A stretch of 64,000 bases of DNA from Polynucleobacter sp. GWA2_45_21 (GCF_001830325.1 NZ_MHZG01000003.1:55452-119451), one strand, 5' to 3'. Shown: positions 34,671-43,407, numbered from the stretch's first letter. The notes: a model not told the origin generated them from the letters alone. Numbers and translations: made by a program.

Positions 34671-35225
34671 TTATTTCAGTAGGGCTAGAACTTCTTTGAA
34701 GACTGGATTTTGAGCGCTCTTTAACCACTCAAATCCCAACATCTCTCCAGTAATCAGTCTGGCTCCAGCAGCACTCAGTCGATCAAGAGCGATTTGTTTA
34801 TCGAGCGCTCGGCGTGAGCCAACTCCATCCACCACTATGGATACGTCATAACCTTCATCGATTAATTTCAGTGCGGTTTGCATTAAGCACACATGGGTCT
34901 CGCATCCCATCAGAATACATTGCTGGCGATTGGTCGGAATGGCTGCAGTAAGGCCATCTGCACAGGCATTGAAATGCTCTTTGCTGATTGTTTGGCTGCA
35001 AAAAGATTTAATAGATTCAATATTGCTTCCTAGGCTTTTTGGGCTTTGTTCGGTGCCAATAATTGGAATCCCGAGGAGTTGGGCAATTTTGGCACTACGG
35101 ATACATTGATTTAGCACCAACTCACCTTGATCAATTGCGGGCATCAGACGCCCCTGCAAATCAATCAGGATTAGGGTGGATGACTCTGCATGAATTTGAT
35201 GGGATGTTTTCATTATTGGGCTCAC
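34671..35225 (-). CDS. Isochorismatase-family hydrolase
   Basis: This 184-residue cysteine hydrolase of the isochorismatase/nicotinamidase fold has Asp in LILIDLQGRLM, Lys in ISKEHFNAC, and the catalytic Cys in MGCETHVCLMQTAL. It resembles the YcaC-type subgroup. The start overlaps the stop of the GNAT gene as ATGA; an internal ATG four codons on is an alternative. Confidence 0.88.
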   Translation of the reverse strand: MSPIMKTSHQIHAESSTLILIDLQGRLMPAIDQGELVLNQCIRSAKIAQLLGIPIIGTEQSPKSLGSNIESIKSFCSQTISKEHFNACADGLTAAIPTNRQQCILMGCETHVCLMQTALKLIDEGYDVSIVVDGVGSRRALDKQIALDRLSAAGARLITGEMLGFEWLKSAQNPVFKEVLALLK

Positions 35226-35752
35226 AGTAGAAGGCTGACAGTTTTAAAGTCGGGATCATCATCAAGATTGCTAACTTGAAAGCCCAACTCAGAAACCAGA
35301 TGCAACATTTTTAGATTCTTGCTCAGGACATACCCAAGCATTTCTTTCAATTTATTTTCTTTTGCATATGAGATTAGGTCAAGCATCAAATGCGTACCAA
35401 TTCCATGTGCTGCATAGTGATCGCTTACGCTAAGCGAGAACTCACAAACGTTTTTATTGGGTGGAGTCACATAACGTGAAATGCCAATAATCTCTTCATC
35501 ACCGTTTTGACTTGGGATGACTGCAACTAGAGCCATTTCTTTTACGTAGTCTAAATGCAAAATGTCATCCAGAAATGCATCTGGCAGTTTAGAGATTGCG
35601 TGGGCAAATCGGAGGTAGCGACTTTCAGGTGAGAGGTGATTGAATAGATCAATGATTCGATCGCGATCGTCCGGATGAATTGGGCGAATCGCATACGTTT
35701 TCCCATTACCTAAAGGATGTAACTTATCTGTATGACTTGCCGGTAGATTCAT
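35222..35752 (-). CDS. GNAT-family N-acetyltransferase
   Basis: This 176-residue acetyltransferase has strands and an acetyl-CoA loop with SVSDHYAAHGIGTHLMLDL (Q/RxxGxG/A-type motif) near residue 108-126. It resembles the stand-alone form of the C-terminal GNAT domain of protein acetyltransferase Pat (RPIHPDDRDRIIDLFNHLSP start). It is the first gene of a two-gene operon with the isochorismatase-like hydrolase. Confidence 0.85.
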   Translation of the reverse strand: MNLPASHTDKLHPLGNGKTYAIRPIHPDDRDRIIDLFNHLSPESRYLRFAHAISKLPDAFLDDILHLDYVKEMALVAVIPSQNGDEEIIGISRYVTPPNKNVCEFSLSVSDHYAAHGIGTHLMLDLISYAKENKLKEMLGYVLSKNLKMLHLVSELGFQVSNLDDDPDFKTVSLLL

Positions 35753-35823
35753 GGATACCCACTCAATATAGTGCGATGGTTTAGGATACCCCCATTACTT
35801 ACTTGTATAAAGCATCACGTAAT

Positions 35824-37206
35824 ATGCCTGAGAACCCAGAACTAGCAAAAAATACCCTCGGTGGTTTCGAGTCTTTTGTGATGGGCATTGCTGGGACTGC
35901 GCCAGCTTTTAGTGTTGCGGTCACAACGGCAACCATTGTGTCTGCAGTGGGCGTTTTATCGGTCGCTAGCGTCCTCTACTGTGGCCTCATCATGTTTGGC
36001 ATTACCTTAGCCTTTATTCACTTAAGCAAGATCACGCCGAATGCTGGAGCCGCGTATGCCTGGGTGGGTCATGTATTTGGTCCAACTTGGGGATTTTTTG
36101 CAGGCTGGGGGCTTTTAATCGCTTCAGTGTTTTTTATGGTCTCGGCGACTATTCCTGCAGCTACCTCAACACTTCTGTTGCTTGCGCCAGCATATACAGA
36201 AAATACCGAAGCGGTTGCTGGAGTCGCAGCCATCTGGTTAACCTTAATTACCGCTGTAGTTACCCGCGGCATTAAGCATTCAAGTTATGTACAAATCACA
36301 TTTACTATTTTTGAAACGGCTATATTACTTGCACTCATTATTGGGGGTTTCGTTCATTACTGGGACGCACCGGCGCACCCGCCTTCGGTGATTTGGTTTT
36401 CACCGTTCTCATTCTCACCCCAACTATTTGCAACTGGAGCATTAACCGCTATTTTCTTTTTCTGGGGTTGGGATGTAACTATGAACTTGAGCGAGGAGAG
36501 TAAATCCAGCGCTAAGCAAGTTTCCGGCGCCGCAAGTACCGGCGCATTTTGGTCTGTATTAAATATGATGCTGTTTTTTACGATCATGATCGTCGTTATA
36601 TTGATTGTGCTGACAGACGCAGAAATTGCGAATGCAGATACCAATGTCCTATTTGCCGTGGCTACTAAACTCTTTCCGGAGCCTTGGAACTATCTTGCAG
36701 TCTTTTGTACGATCTTAAGTACTGTGGGAACTATTGAGACGCAGATTCTGCAATTTAGCCGCAGCCTTTTTTCAATGTCGAGAGATAGGATGTTGCACGC
36801 TAGGTATGCCAAGATTCATCCAGAGTGGCAAACGCCTTGGATGGCAACGGTAGTGATCTGGGCTATGGGCATGCTATTGCTCTTTACCTCTTCATATATG
36901 CCTTCAGTGAAAGTCATTCTATCGAGCTCCATTCTGGCTATTGGGTTTCAGATCTGCTTTTATATGAGTCTCGCAGGGTTTGCTTGTGCATGGCACTATC
37001 GTCACAAAATGTACGCTGGGTTTGGGAGCGCTTTTGGATATGTACTTTGGCCCCTGATGTCTGCGTTGTTTATGGTGTTTATTGCTCTCTACAGCATCCC
37101 CACATTTGATTTATTAACCAACCTTCTCGGTTTGGGTGGGCTATTGATTGGCTTTATCCCATTAATATTAAATCGCAGCTTTAACTCTAAAATGAACTCA
37201 CATTGA
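35824..37206 (+). CDS. APC-family amino-acid permease
   Basis: This 460-residue membrane transporter has about 12 helices. The first contains GIAGTAPAFSVAVTTATI with the conserved GxG-type helix break, and helix 6 includes FFFWGWDVTMNLSEESKS. The subfamily is unclear (amino acid or polyamine uptake). ATG 35824 is preferred over an upstream TTG. The TauE-type gene starts 22 bp after it. Confidence 0.85.
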   Translation: MPENPELAKNTLGGFESFVMGIAGTAPAFSVAVTTATIVSAVGVLSVASVLYCGLIMFGITLAFIHLSKITPNAGAAYAWVGHVFGPTWGFFAGWGLLIASVFFMVSATIPAATSTLLLLAPAYTENTEAVAGVAAIWLTLITAVVTRGIKHSSYVQITFTIFETAILLALIIGGFVHYWDAPAHPPSVIWFSPFSFSPQLFATGALTAIFFFWGWDVTMNLSEESKSSAKQVSGAASTGAFWSVLNMMLFFTIMIVVILIVLTDAEIANADTNVLFAVATKLFPEPWNYLAVFCTILSTVGTIETQILQFSRSLFSMSRDRMLHARYAKIHPEWQTPWMATVVIWAMGMLLLFTSSYMPSVKVILSSSILAIGFQICFYMSLAGFACAWHYRHKMYAGFGSAFGYVLWPLMSALFMVFIALYSIPTFDLLTNLLGLGGLLIGFIPLILNRSFNSKMNSH

Positions 37207-37228
37207 TTCTGTATTTGAAAACCCCCTC

Positions 37229-38002
37229 ATGATTTCATTGGCTCAGGCCTTTAATGACCACTCTGCAGTCTTTTTTATATTGGCTGCTATCAGCGTTGTC
37301 ATTGTGGGGATCTCTAAAAGCGGCTTTGGTGCAGGCTTGGGAGTGCTGTCATTGCCGCTAATGGCAAGTCAGTCAAGTATTCATGAGGCTCTGGCAATCT
37401 TATTGCCACTCTTGATTGCAATTGATTTAGTGGGCTTGAGGAGATTTTTGAAAAATGCCGATTGGCGAATCTTAAAGTTAGTTCTGTTACCTGCTGCATT
37501 TGGCATGTTGTTGGGCTACCTCTTTTTCTCTGTGATTACCCCCAAAATTCTTTCACTCTCAATTGGCATCTTCACCTTATTATTTTTAATTCAGAACCTA
37601 GTGATGTCGCGTTTGAATTTGCAAGAGGCTAAACCATTCCCATGGCTTGGAAGATTAATGGGTGGTGTATCTGGGTTTACCTCTTTTGTTGCCCACATTG
37701 GTGGCCCTCCCATCACAATCTATATGTTGAGAGAAAAAGTCGCACCCATGGTTTATACCTCAACTTTGGGCATTTTTTTTACTGTGATTAATTTTGGGAA
37801 GTTGCTACCCTATGCCCATCTCGATTTACTCAATTTCAATCAATTAGCTACTTCAATCCTGCTATTGCCATTAGTCCCAGTAGGAGTCTATTTAGGATTT
37901 TATTTAGCCATAAAGATTTCAGCCAAGTGGTACTACATCGTTGTCCAATTCTTCTTGCTAGTGGCAAGCATTAAATTAATTGCTGACGGCTTACTGGCCT
38001 AA
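37229..38002 (+). CDS. TauE/SafE-family membrane transporter
   Basis: This 257-residue protein has about eight helices and begins its first repeat with VGISKSGFGAGLGVLSLPLM. The second half has GGVSGFTSFVAHIGGPPITIYML, the family's typical second motif. It is a second TauE-type protein in the window, distinct from the one at 13.8 kb, and not linked to a sulfur sensor. It may export sulfite or another small anion. Confidence 0.86.
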   Translation: MISLAQAFNDHSAVFFILAAISVVIVGISKSGFGAGLGVLSLPLMASQSSIHEALAILLPLLIAIDLVGLRRFLKNADWRILKLVLLPAAFGMLLGYLFFSVITPKILSLSIGIFTLLFLIQNLVMSRLNLQEAKPFPWLGRLMGGVSGFTSFVAHIGGPPITIYMLREKVAPMVYTSTLGIFFTVINFGKLLPYAHLDLLNFNQLATSILLLPLVPVGVYLGFYLAIKISAKWYYIVVQFFLLVASIKLIADGLLA

Positions 38003-38021
38003 GTGGAAACAAGAAAGGTTT

Positions 38022-38339
38022 ATGAATATTTCTTTACAAGTTAAAGCGATGTTAGTGGGCGGGCTTACTTTGATTTTTGTGTTCCCAATGACCGCAATCG
38101 CACAAACATATTCGCCTTACACCCCTGCGCAAATACAGGAGTTTAATAATCAGCCTTTAGCACCGATAGAGACTCCTGCGGGCCCGGTGTATATGGAGAG
38201 GCCGCCGGTCAGCCAGAAGCCGAATGTGCCATTGGATTCTCGCTACATTAAAAATCCAGAGGGTGAAGAGCAGGCGGAAGCGCAGGGTGCTGAATCAGCC
38301 GCTCCGTTTGAGCCAATTCCTGCCACCATTACTTTCTAG
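38022..38339 (+). CDS. Small secreted proline-rich hypothetical protein
   Basis: This 105-residue protein has a signal peptide (hydrophobic residues 8-25, cleavage near AIAQ). The mature part is proline-rich and low in structure, with YSPYTPAQIQEFNNQPL and an acidic EGEEQAEAQGAE stretch. I do not recognise a family. ATG 38022 follows AAGAAAGG. It precedes the PPIase gene by 48 bp and may be co-transcribed with it. Confidence 0.65.
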   Translation: MNISLQVKAMLVGGLTLIFVFPMTAIAQTYSPYTPAQIQEFNNQPLAPIETPAGPVYMERPPVSQKPNVPLDSRYIKNPEGEEQAEAQGAESAAPFEPIPATITF

Positions 38340-38387
38340 CAAGGCCTAGCTGTTAATATTGCCCCTATATTTTAGAAAAGAGCCCCT

Positions 38388-39206
38388 ATGAAACTGTACC
38401 CCATTCGTTTTTTTATCAGTGCTGTAATGGCATTAGGTTTTGTTACTGCCGCACATTCGCAAAATTCATTGCCGATTAATGCTGCCGCCTCTGTTAATGG
38501 AGTGATCATTTCAAATGATGCTGTTGAACAGGGGATCCAAGCAGCTTTGTCTCAAGGTCAAAAGGATTCTCCAGAACTTCGCAAAGCAGTGTTAGGGAAG
38601 ATGATTGAGATTTCTCTTCTTTCCCAGCAGGCTGAAAAAGACGGCCTTGCAGATTCTGAAAGAGCCAATAGTCAGCTGGCCCTCATTCGCCAAAATTATT
38701 TAGCGGATTTAGAGTTGTCTACTTATATTTCAAAAAATCCAGTAACTGATGCTGATGTCCAGGCAGAGTACAACCGTGAGGTTGCTTCATTGGGTCCACA
38801 AGGCATGATTGTTGAATATAAGGTCAGTGATATTGCTGTTGCCACTGAGGCTGATGCACAAGCTGCCCTAGTTAGAATTAAAAAAGGTGAGTCTTTCGAT
38901 AAGGTAGCTAAGAGTGTTTCGCTGGCACCCAACAAAGTGCAGGGTGGGGCTGTCGGCTGGGTACAAGCAGGCCAGACCTTACCGCAAATTGCCAGTGCTC
39001 TCGTAACGCTCTCTAAAGGACAGGTTTCACCTGCGCCAATTCAGATGCCACAAGGCTGGTATTTAATTAAATTGGAAGATAAAAAATCTAGCAAGCCGCC
39101 AACTTTTGAGCAGGCCAAGGCAGCTATTCGTAAGGGTTTAATGCAGAAGAAGCAATTTGAGTTCTTATCAGAATTGCGTCAGGGAGCAAATATCGTTGTA
39201 CGCTAA
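38388..39206 (+). CDS. Periplasmic parvulin-type peptidyl-prolyl isomerase
   Basis: This 272-residue chaperone-isomerase has a signal peptide (cleavage near AHS at residue 24), a SurA_N-like helical domain (about 30-130), and one rotamase domain (about 130-225) containing KKGESFDKVAKSVSLAPNK, GGAVGWVQAGQTLPQ and PIQMPQGWYLIKLED. It would help fold outer-membrane or periplasmic proteins. It is followed by a terminator. Confidence 0.88.
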   Translation: MKLYPIRFFISAVMALGFVTAAHSQNSLPINAAASVNGVIISNDAVEQGIQAALSQGQKDSPELRKAVLGKMIEISLLSQQAEKDGLADSERANSQLALIRQNYLADLELSTYISKNPVTDADVQAEYNREVASLGPQGMIVEYKVSDIAVATEADAQAALVRIKKGESFDKVAKSVSLAPNKVQGGAVGWVQAGQTLPQIASALVTLSKGQVSPAPIQMPQGWYLIKLEDKKSSKPPTFEQAKAAIRKGLMQKKQFEFLSELRQGANIVVR

Positions 39207-39224
39207 ATAAAGCTAAGTTATTAA

Positions 39225-39250
39225 AAAGGGCGCCTCAGGGCGCTCTTTTG
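39225..39250 (+). terminator. Rho-independent terminator after the parvulin gene
   Basis: The stem aaagggcgcc / gggcgctcttt with a short loop is followed by a T run. It separates the PPIase gene from the phasin gene. Confidence 0.8.
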
Positions 39251-39343
39251 CATTTCCACTATCCCTCTAGTGGTATTTCTCTATCTCCATACCGGTAATT
39301 CGGGAGTAGATTAAATCATCACCGATTAAATAAGGGGTCATAA

Positions 39344-39913
39344 ATGAGCAAGAATCCATTTGATTTAGGCGCAATGGCAAGTCAGACTAAAGGTATGAAG
39401 GCTGCGCAAGCAGTTGGCCAGGCAGCGTTGACTAGCGCTCAGGAAATTGCTCAGTTAAATCAGCGAGCTGCCCAAGAGTTATCTACTCGATTGCAAGCTA
39501 AAGTTGCCGAGCTGATGAAAACACAAGACCCTAAAGCAGCATTTGACTATGTCCACGCGGAAGTCTTGCAAGATGCCGCAAAAGAAGTGGCTGACTATCA
39601 GGCTCAGCTTTTTCAAGCCCTGGCTAGTGGAAATAAAGAACTGGCGAAAATAGCAGAATCGATGATTAAAGAATCTCAGCACGATTTAATTCACTTTGTG
39701 AATGAGGCTACTCAGAATGCTCCGGCAGGAATTGAGCCATACACCTCTGTATTCAAAACCTCGTTTAGCAACGCACTTCAGAATTTTGAGTTGATCCGCG
39801 CAGCAATGGCAGACTCATTTGTGGGCTTTGAGAAGAGCGTAGAAAATATGAGTCAGTTTTCAGCTACACAGAGTAGTGCTGCAAAACAAAATCTGAAAAA
39901 GAAGCCCAGCTAG
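39344..39913 (+). CDS. Phasin family protein
   Basis: This 189-residue, Ala/Gln-rich, fully helical protein matches the phasin_2/PhaP family that coats polyhydroxyalkanoate granules. It has the pattern GMKAAQAVGQAALTSAQEIAQ and no cysteine or membrane segment. No PHA synthase is in the window. Monocistronic; ends 5 bp from the convergent sbtA. Confidence 0.85.
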   Translation: MSKNPFDLGAMASQTKGMKAAQAVGQAALTSAQEIAQLNQRAAQELSTRLQAKVAELMKTQDPKAAFDYVHAEVLQDAAKEVADYQAQLFQALASGNKELAKIAESMIKESQHDLIHFVNEATQNAPAGIEPYTSVFKTSFSNALQNFELIRAAMADSFVGFEKSVENMSQFSATQSSAAKQNLKKKPS

Positions 39914-39918
39914 ACGAT

Positions 39919-40887
39919 TTACATTGCCAGCTTGGCAATCATGGCATAAAGAGGAATGCCCAGAATAATATTGAATGGGAATGTAATGCCTAGCGACATT
40001 CCCATATACAGGCCTGGATTTACTTCGGGTAGTGCATGACGCAAAACTGCGGGCACGGCAATGTAAGAGGCGCTGGATGCAAGAACCATCAGCAGGATGG
40101 TATTTCCTAATGGCAGTCCAATGAGTTTACAAAGTCCTAGTGCAATCAGTGCATGCGAAAGCGGTGAGCCAATTGCATAGAGCAGGGTGATAGGAGGTTT
40201 GCCACGCAAGCCTTTAATATTTCGAGCTGCCATGAGGCCCATATCTAGTAGGAAAAAAGCGAGCATTCCCTTGAAAAGGTCAATCGAGAATGGTGCCATC
40301 AGCTTCTGACCGGCATCGCCACTTACCAAGCCAACTACCATCGACCCTAACAGTAGAAGTTGTGCGCCATCAGTAAAGGATTCATGCAGTATTTTTGAGA
40401 GGCCAGGTTGTTGCTGGCTAGATTGATGCTGGCTTGCCTGCGCAGATCGCGCCTTATTTGCCAAAACAATTGCAAAGATGACTGCTGGAGACTCCATGAG
40501 TGCCATAGCTGCCGCCATATGACCGCCATAACTAATATTAAATTGATCCAAATATTGAGTAGCCGTAATAAATGTGACGGCGCTGACAGACCCGTAGGTG
40601 GCGGCAATAGCGGCTGCATCAAACGCATTCAATTTAGTCCTTAGAATCTGATAGCCAATGATGGGAATGAGGATGGCTAGGAATACGGCAAGACCAAGAG
40701 AAAGTGCAATCTCTGCTGTAAACCCAGACTTATGTAGAGCAAAGCCTCCCTTGAGACCTAGCGCCATTAATAAGTAGAGCGATAGAAATCGAGCAATCGG
40801 CTGTGGAATTTCTAGGTTTGATTTAACGGCGCCAGCAAATGCGCCAAATATAAAAAATAGAATTGCTGGATCTAAAAAATTTGCCAT
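39919..40887 (-). CDS. sbtA: Sodium-dependent bicarbonate transporter SbtA-type
   Basis: This 322-residue membrane protein has about ten helices in two inverted repeats. The FLDPAILFFIFGAFAG N-terminus, ATYGSVSAVTF and LASSASYIAVPAVLRHAL, containing the Ser/Ala bicarbonate-site motifs, are typical of SbtA (DUF897). It imports HCO3- with Na+. No carboxysome or CbbL is seen here; in heterotrophs it may feed carboxylases in anaplerosis. It starts 3 bp after the NhaR-like regulator gene. Confidence 0.9.
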   Translation of the reverse strand: MANFLDPAILFFIFGAFAGAVKSNLEIPQPIARFLSLYLLMALGLKGGFALHKSGFTAEIALSLGLAVFLAILIPIIGYQILRTKLNAFDAAAIAATYGSVSAVTFITATQYLDQFNISYGGHMAAAMALMESPAVIFAIVLANKARSAQASQHQSSQQQPGLSKILHESFTDGAQLLLLGSMVVGLVSGDAGQKLMAPFSIDLFKGMLAFFLLDMGLMAARNIKGLRGKPPITLLYAIGSPLSHALIALGLCKLIGLPLGNTILLMVLASSASYIAVPAVLRHALPEVNPGLYMGMSLGITFPFNIILGIPLYAMIAKLAM

Positions 40888-40890
40888 CGA

Positions 40891-41763
40891 CTAACGCTTA
40901 ATAATTGCCTCTACCAGTGGGTGCTGAATTTTCTTTTCTGAGCGAATGGCATAAAAATATTCGAAGATATCTTCGCACTTACCAATCATTTCAATATGGT
41001 AGGTTTCTTTTAAATCCTTTTTGATGCTCTCTCCGGCCGGGAAGATTCCTAAGCCACTAGCTGCAAAGGTTTTTAGTAGAGCGCTGTCCTCAAACTCCCC
41101 GGCTATATTGGGATTGATGCCATTTTGCTCGAACCATTGATCAATCAAATATCGAACTTTTGAGTGTGAGGTTGGTAATAGGATGGGTAGATCATTTAGG
41201 CATGCAGGAAAAGCTTTTTTAGATTGCTTGAGTAATTTCTTAGGGCCAAACCAGGCAATTGATGATTTCATCAACTCTTCGCTATAGACGTGCAGATTTT
41301 TATTGATCGGTGCAGGCCTATCGGCAAGCACGATGTCTAATCTATGCAGAGCAAGGTCTGCCAAGAGGTCTTCAAACTCCCCTTCATGCGCAATCAGTTG
41401 CACATCATTTTTTTCAAGGATGGGTTCCAGTAGTTGTTTGGTCACGAGCTTGGGTAGACCATCGGATACACCAACCGTTATTTTTATTTTTTTTGAGCTT
41501 GCTGCTTCTCTTACCGCTTCTGGAAGCCTCTCTCCCAAAAGAAAAATTTGATCGGCAATTTCTAATGCCGCAAAGCCAGATTCGGTGAGCGCTATCCCTC
41601 TGCCTGCTGGTTTAAATAGTAGATAGCCCAGAGATTTTTCTAATTCGTGCACTTGGGCACTAATGGTCTGAATTGCAATATTCAGGCGCTCAGCTGCCTT
41701 AGACATGCTGCCTTCCTTGGCTACAACCCAGAAATAGTACAAATGACGGTAGCTATAAACCAT
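40891..41763 (-). CDS. LysR-family regulator, NhaR-like
   Basis: This 290-residue protein has the N-terminal HTH (YRHLYYFWVVAKEGSMSKA...) and a C-terminal effector domain with HRLDIVLADRPAP. Both blocks closely resemble NhaR, which activates the Na+/H+ antiporter gene in response to Na+ and Li+. Its gene sits directly upstream of sbtA on the same strand, so it probably regulates sodium-driven bicarbonate uptake in place of an antiporter. Confidence 0.86.
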   Translation of the reverse strand: MVYSYRHLYYFWVVAKEGSMSKAAERLNIAIQTISAQVHELEKSLGYLLFKPAGRGIALTESGFAALEIADQIFLLGERLPEAVREAASSKKIKITVGVSDGLPKLVTKQLLEPILEKNDVQLIAHEGEFEDLLADLALHRLDIVLADRPAPINKNLHVYSEELMKSSIAWFGPKKLLKQSKKAFPACLNDLPILLPTSHSKVRYLIDQWFEQNGINPNIAGEFEDSALLKTFAASGLGIFPAGESIKKDLKETYHIEMIGKCEDIFEYFYAIRSEKKIQHPLVEAIIKR

Positions 41764-41888
41764 TTTAATTGTCAGTTTTTTACGAAGTTATTATCAATAT
41801 TTATCTGCTTTTAGTATAGTGCAAATCCGCCTACATTAGACCTATTAAAGCCCATGGAGTTCAGGGGTAATTCATTTAGGAGACAAAA

Positions 41889-42596
41889 GTGGAGTTATTT
41901 AGTCCGGAATTTTTCTCGGCATTATTGGCAATTATCGTGATTGACTTGGTACTAGCAGGAGACAACGCCATTGTGATTGCAATGGCCGCACGAAATCTCC
42001 CGGCACACCTTCAGAAAAAAGCGATTTTATGGGGTGCCATCGGCGCTATTGCAGTTCGAAGCGCGATGACTCTTGTAGTGGTGTATCTACTAAAGATCCC
42101 AGGATTGATGCTAATAGGCGGCTTACTATTGGTTTGGATTGCTTATCGTTTACTCAGCCCTTCTCAAGATAAAGATGAGCATGGACAAGCCTCTACTACC
42201 TTCTGGGGTGCAATGAAAACTATTGTCATCGCAGATGCCATTATGGGACTGGATAATGTTCTCGCGGTAGCGGGCGCATCACACGGTAGTTATGTGCTCG
42301 TTGTACTCGGATTATTAATTAGCATTCCTATCGTGATCTGGGGTTCCACACAAATACTTAAATTAGTTGAGCGCTTCCCATCAGTCATTTACTTGGGTGC
42401 TGGAGTGCTGGCTTGGACTGCTGCAAAGATGATCATTTCTGAGCCGATGTCGAAAGATTGGCTTGCATCTCAGAGCCCAGCTTTGGAGTACGTGATTCAA
42501 GTAGTCGTTGTACTTGGTGTCCTCATCAGCGGCTACATAGCTAGTAGACGTGCGCTGGATAGCAGGCTTACCCCGTCTATGAATAGCCACAACTAA
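41889..42596 (+). CDS. TerC-family membrane protein (Mn2+ exporter type)
   Basis: This 235-residue membrane protein of seven to eight helices has the TerC motif IVIDLVLAGDNAIVIAMAARNL near residue 18-39 (two acidic Asp plus Asn) and the repeat IADAIMGLDNVLAVAGAS. TerC proteins such as YkoY, YceF and Alx export Mn2+. Start TTG/GTG issues are absent: GTG at 41889 fits with AGGAGAC 8 nt upstream. It is 1.2 kb from the Mn2+ riboswitch but I see no riboswitch in front of it. Confidence 0.88.
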   Translation: MELFSPEFFSALLAIIVIDLVLAGDNAIVIAMAARNLPAHLQKKAILWGAIGAIAVRSAMTLVVVYLLKIPGLMLIGGLLLVWIAYRLLSPSQDKDEHGQASTTFWGAMKTIVIADAIMGLDNVLAVAGASHGSYVLVVLGLLISIPIVIWGSTQILKLVERFPSVIYLGAGVLAWTAAKMIISEPMSKDWLASQSPALEYVIQVVVVLGVLISGYIASRRALDSRLTPSMNSHN

Positions 42597-42626
42597 CTAA
42601 ATAGCTAATAACTCAGTCCTCGTTTC

Positions 42627-42652
42627 GCCCTCAGATTGAGGGCATTTTTATT
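42627..42652 (+). terminator. Rho-independent terminator after the TerC gene
   Basis: The stem gccctca / tgagggc with a 3-nt loop is followed by ATTTTTA. It separates the TerC gene from the HPF-like gene. Confidence 0.85.
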
Positions 42653-42756
42653 TGATCATTAATATTCAGTTAAAAACTGATACAAAGTCAATTTAATTCA
42701 TATTTATCAGGAATGAAATGTGATCTATTCTGAGCTTGTGTTTAACGGAGGAAACA

Positions 42757-43092
42757 ATGATGAATCTGATTTTGGAGACTAAAGAAGAGGTTGAGCCAGA
42801 ATTTAAAGTCTTTACAGAGAATAGGGTTAAGTTTTCCCTGAAGCGACTAGTTTGGATGGTGCGGAAAATTAAGATTCGATATTCTGCTGTTTCGCCCGAC
42901 AAGGCCTCTTGCAATCAAAACTGCCTGATTAGCCTAGAGACATTTGATCATCGGCAAATTGAGGTAAGTATGACTGCAAGAGATAGGCGGACGGCTCTTG
43001 AAATGTGTCTTAAGAGAACCTATAAGCTGATTCAGAAGGCGCTTCATAAAAGTCAGCAATATGGGCGATTTTCCAAAAATGTCTATATATGA
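42757..43092 (+). CDS. HPF/RaiA-like ribosome-associated protein (divergent)
   Basis: This basic 111-residue protein resembles short HPF/RaiA (sigma-54 modulation) proteins. It has the order NLILETKEEVE, then FKVFTENRVKFSLKRL with RVKIRYS-type strand, then QIEVSMTARDRRTALEMCLKRTYKLI, the latter matching the strand plus long helix in which dimer- or ribosome-contacting residues lie. HPF proteins silence ribosomes. Identity to canonical members is low, so function is not certain. ATG 42757 has GGAGG upstream. It lies between the TerC gene and the riboswitch. Confidence 0.6.
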   Translation: MMNLILETKEEVEPEFKVFTENRVKFSLKRLVWMVRKIKIRYSAVSPDKASCNQNCLISLETFDHRQIEVSMTARDRRTALEMCLKRTYKLIQKALHKSQQYGRFSKNVYI

Positions 43093-43098
43093 GCTAGT

Positions 43099-43139
43099 TA
43101 GATCTAATTAGATCCATTTGCCCTAGGTATGATCTAATT
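43099..43139. promoter_or_regulatory. GATCTAATT palindromes in the promoter region of the metal operon
   Basis: A perfect 14-bp palindrome GATCTAATTAGATC spans 43101-43114, overlapping the palindrome TTAGATCTAA at 43099-43108. A further GATCTAATT half occurs at 43131-43139. A -10-like TATGAT (43129-43134), just 20 bp before the riboswitch core, would place the promoter between the copies. They could bind a transcription factor in addition to the riboswitch control. Confidence 0.45.
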
Positions 43140-43262
43140 GAAGCTGTACATGTGGGGAGTAGCCTGCTCAGTCATCTGAGTCCTATATATCGTCAATTCG
43201 GCCTTTTGGCCCGGTATATGGGTGAGTTAACATCAAGGCAAGACCATTTAAATTTTTATAAA
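43140..43262 (+). ncRNA. yybP-ykoY Mn2+ riboswitch
   Basis: The conserved yybP-ykoY core is visible: GGGGAGTAGCC at 43154-43164 and AACATCAAGGCAAGACC at 43229-43245, brackets around two stems (ctcag tcat ctgag at 43168-43181, and ggcc tttt ggcc inside a longer stem near 43193-43219). These two loops together build the Mn2+ site in the known structure. The aptamer leads into the RND efflux operon, 145 nt before its first likely start codon. An 8-bp hairpin ACCATTTA/TAAATGGT (43243-43266) uses the last three core bases and could be the alternative fold. Confidence 0.88.
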
Positions 43263-43407
43263 TGGTTATATTTTGAATTTACAGCCCCAATCTTTGATTT
43301 ACCCTCCAAAAATCGTGCCCAAATCCCTGATTTGGGGAATTTGTTGCCCTTTAGCCTTTATGGCTCTGGATAATCAAAGATCTTATTTTTTCTCTAAAAT
43401 TGCGTTA

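Noticed and set aside
41764..41888. A second Mn2+ riboswitch in front of the TerC-family gene
   Set aside because: No GGGGAGTAG-like or GGCAAGACC-like core is present in this short leader; only a normal promoter and ribosome binding site fit.
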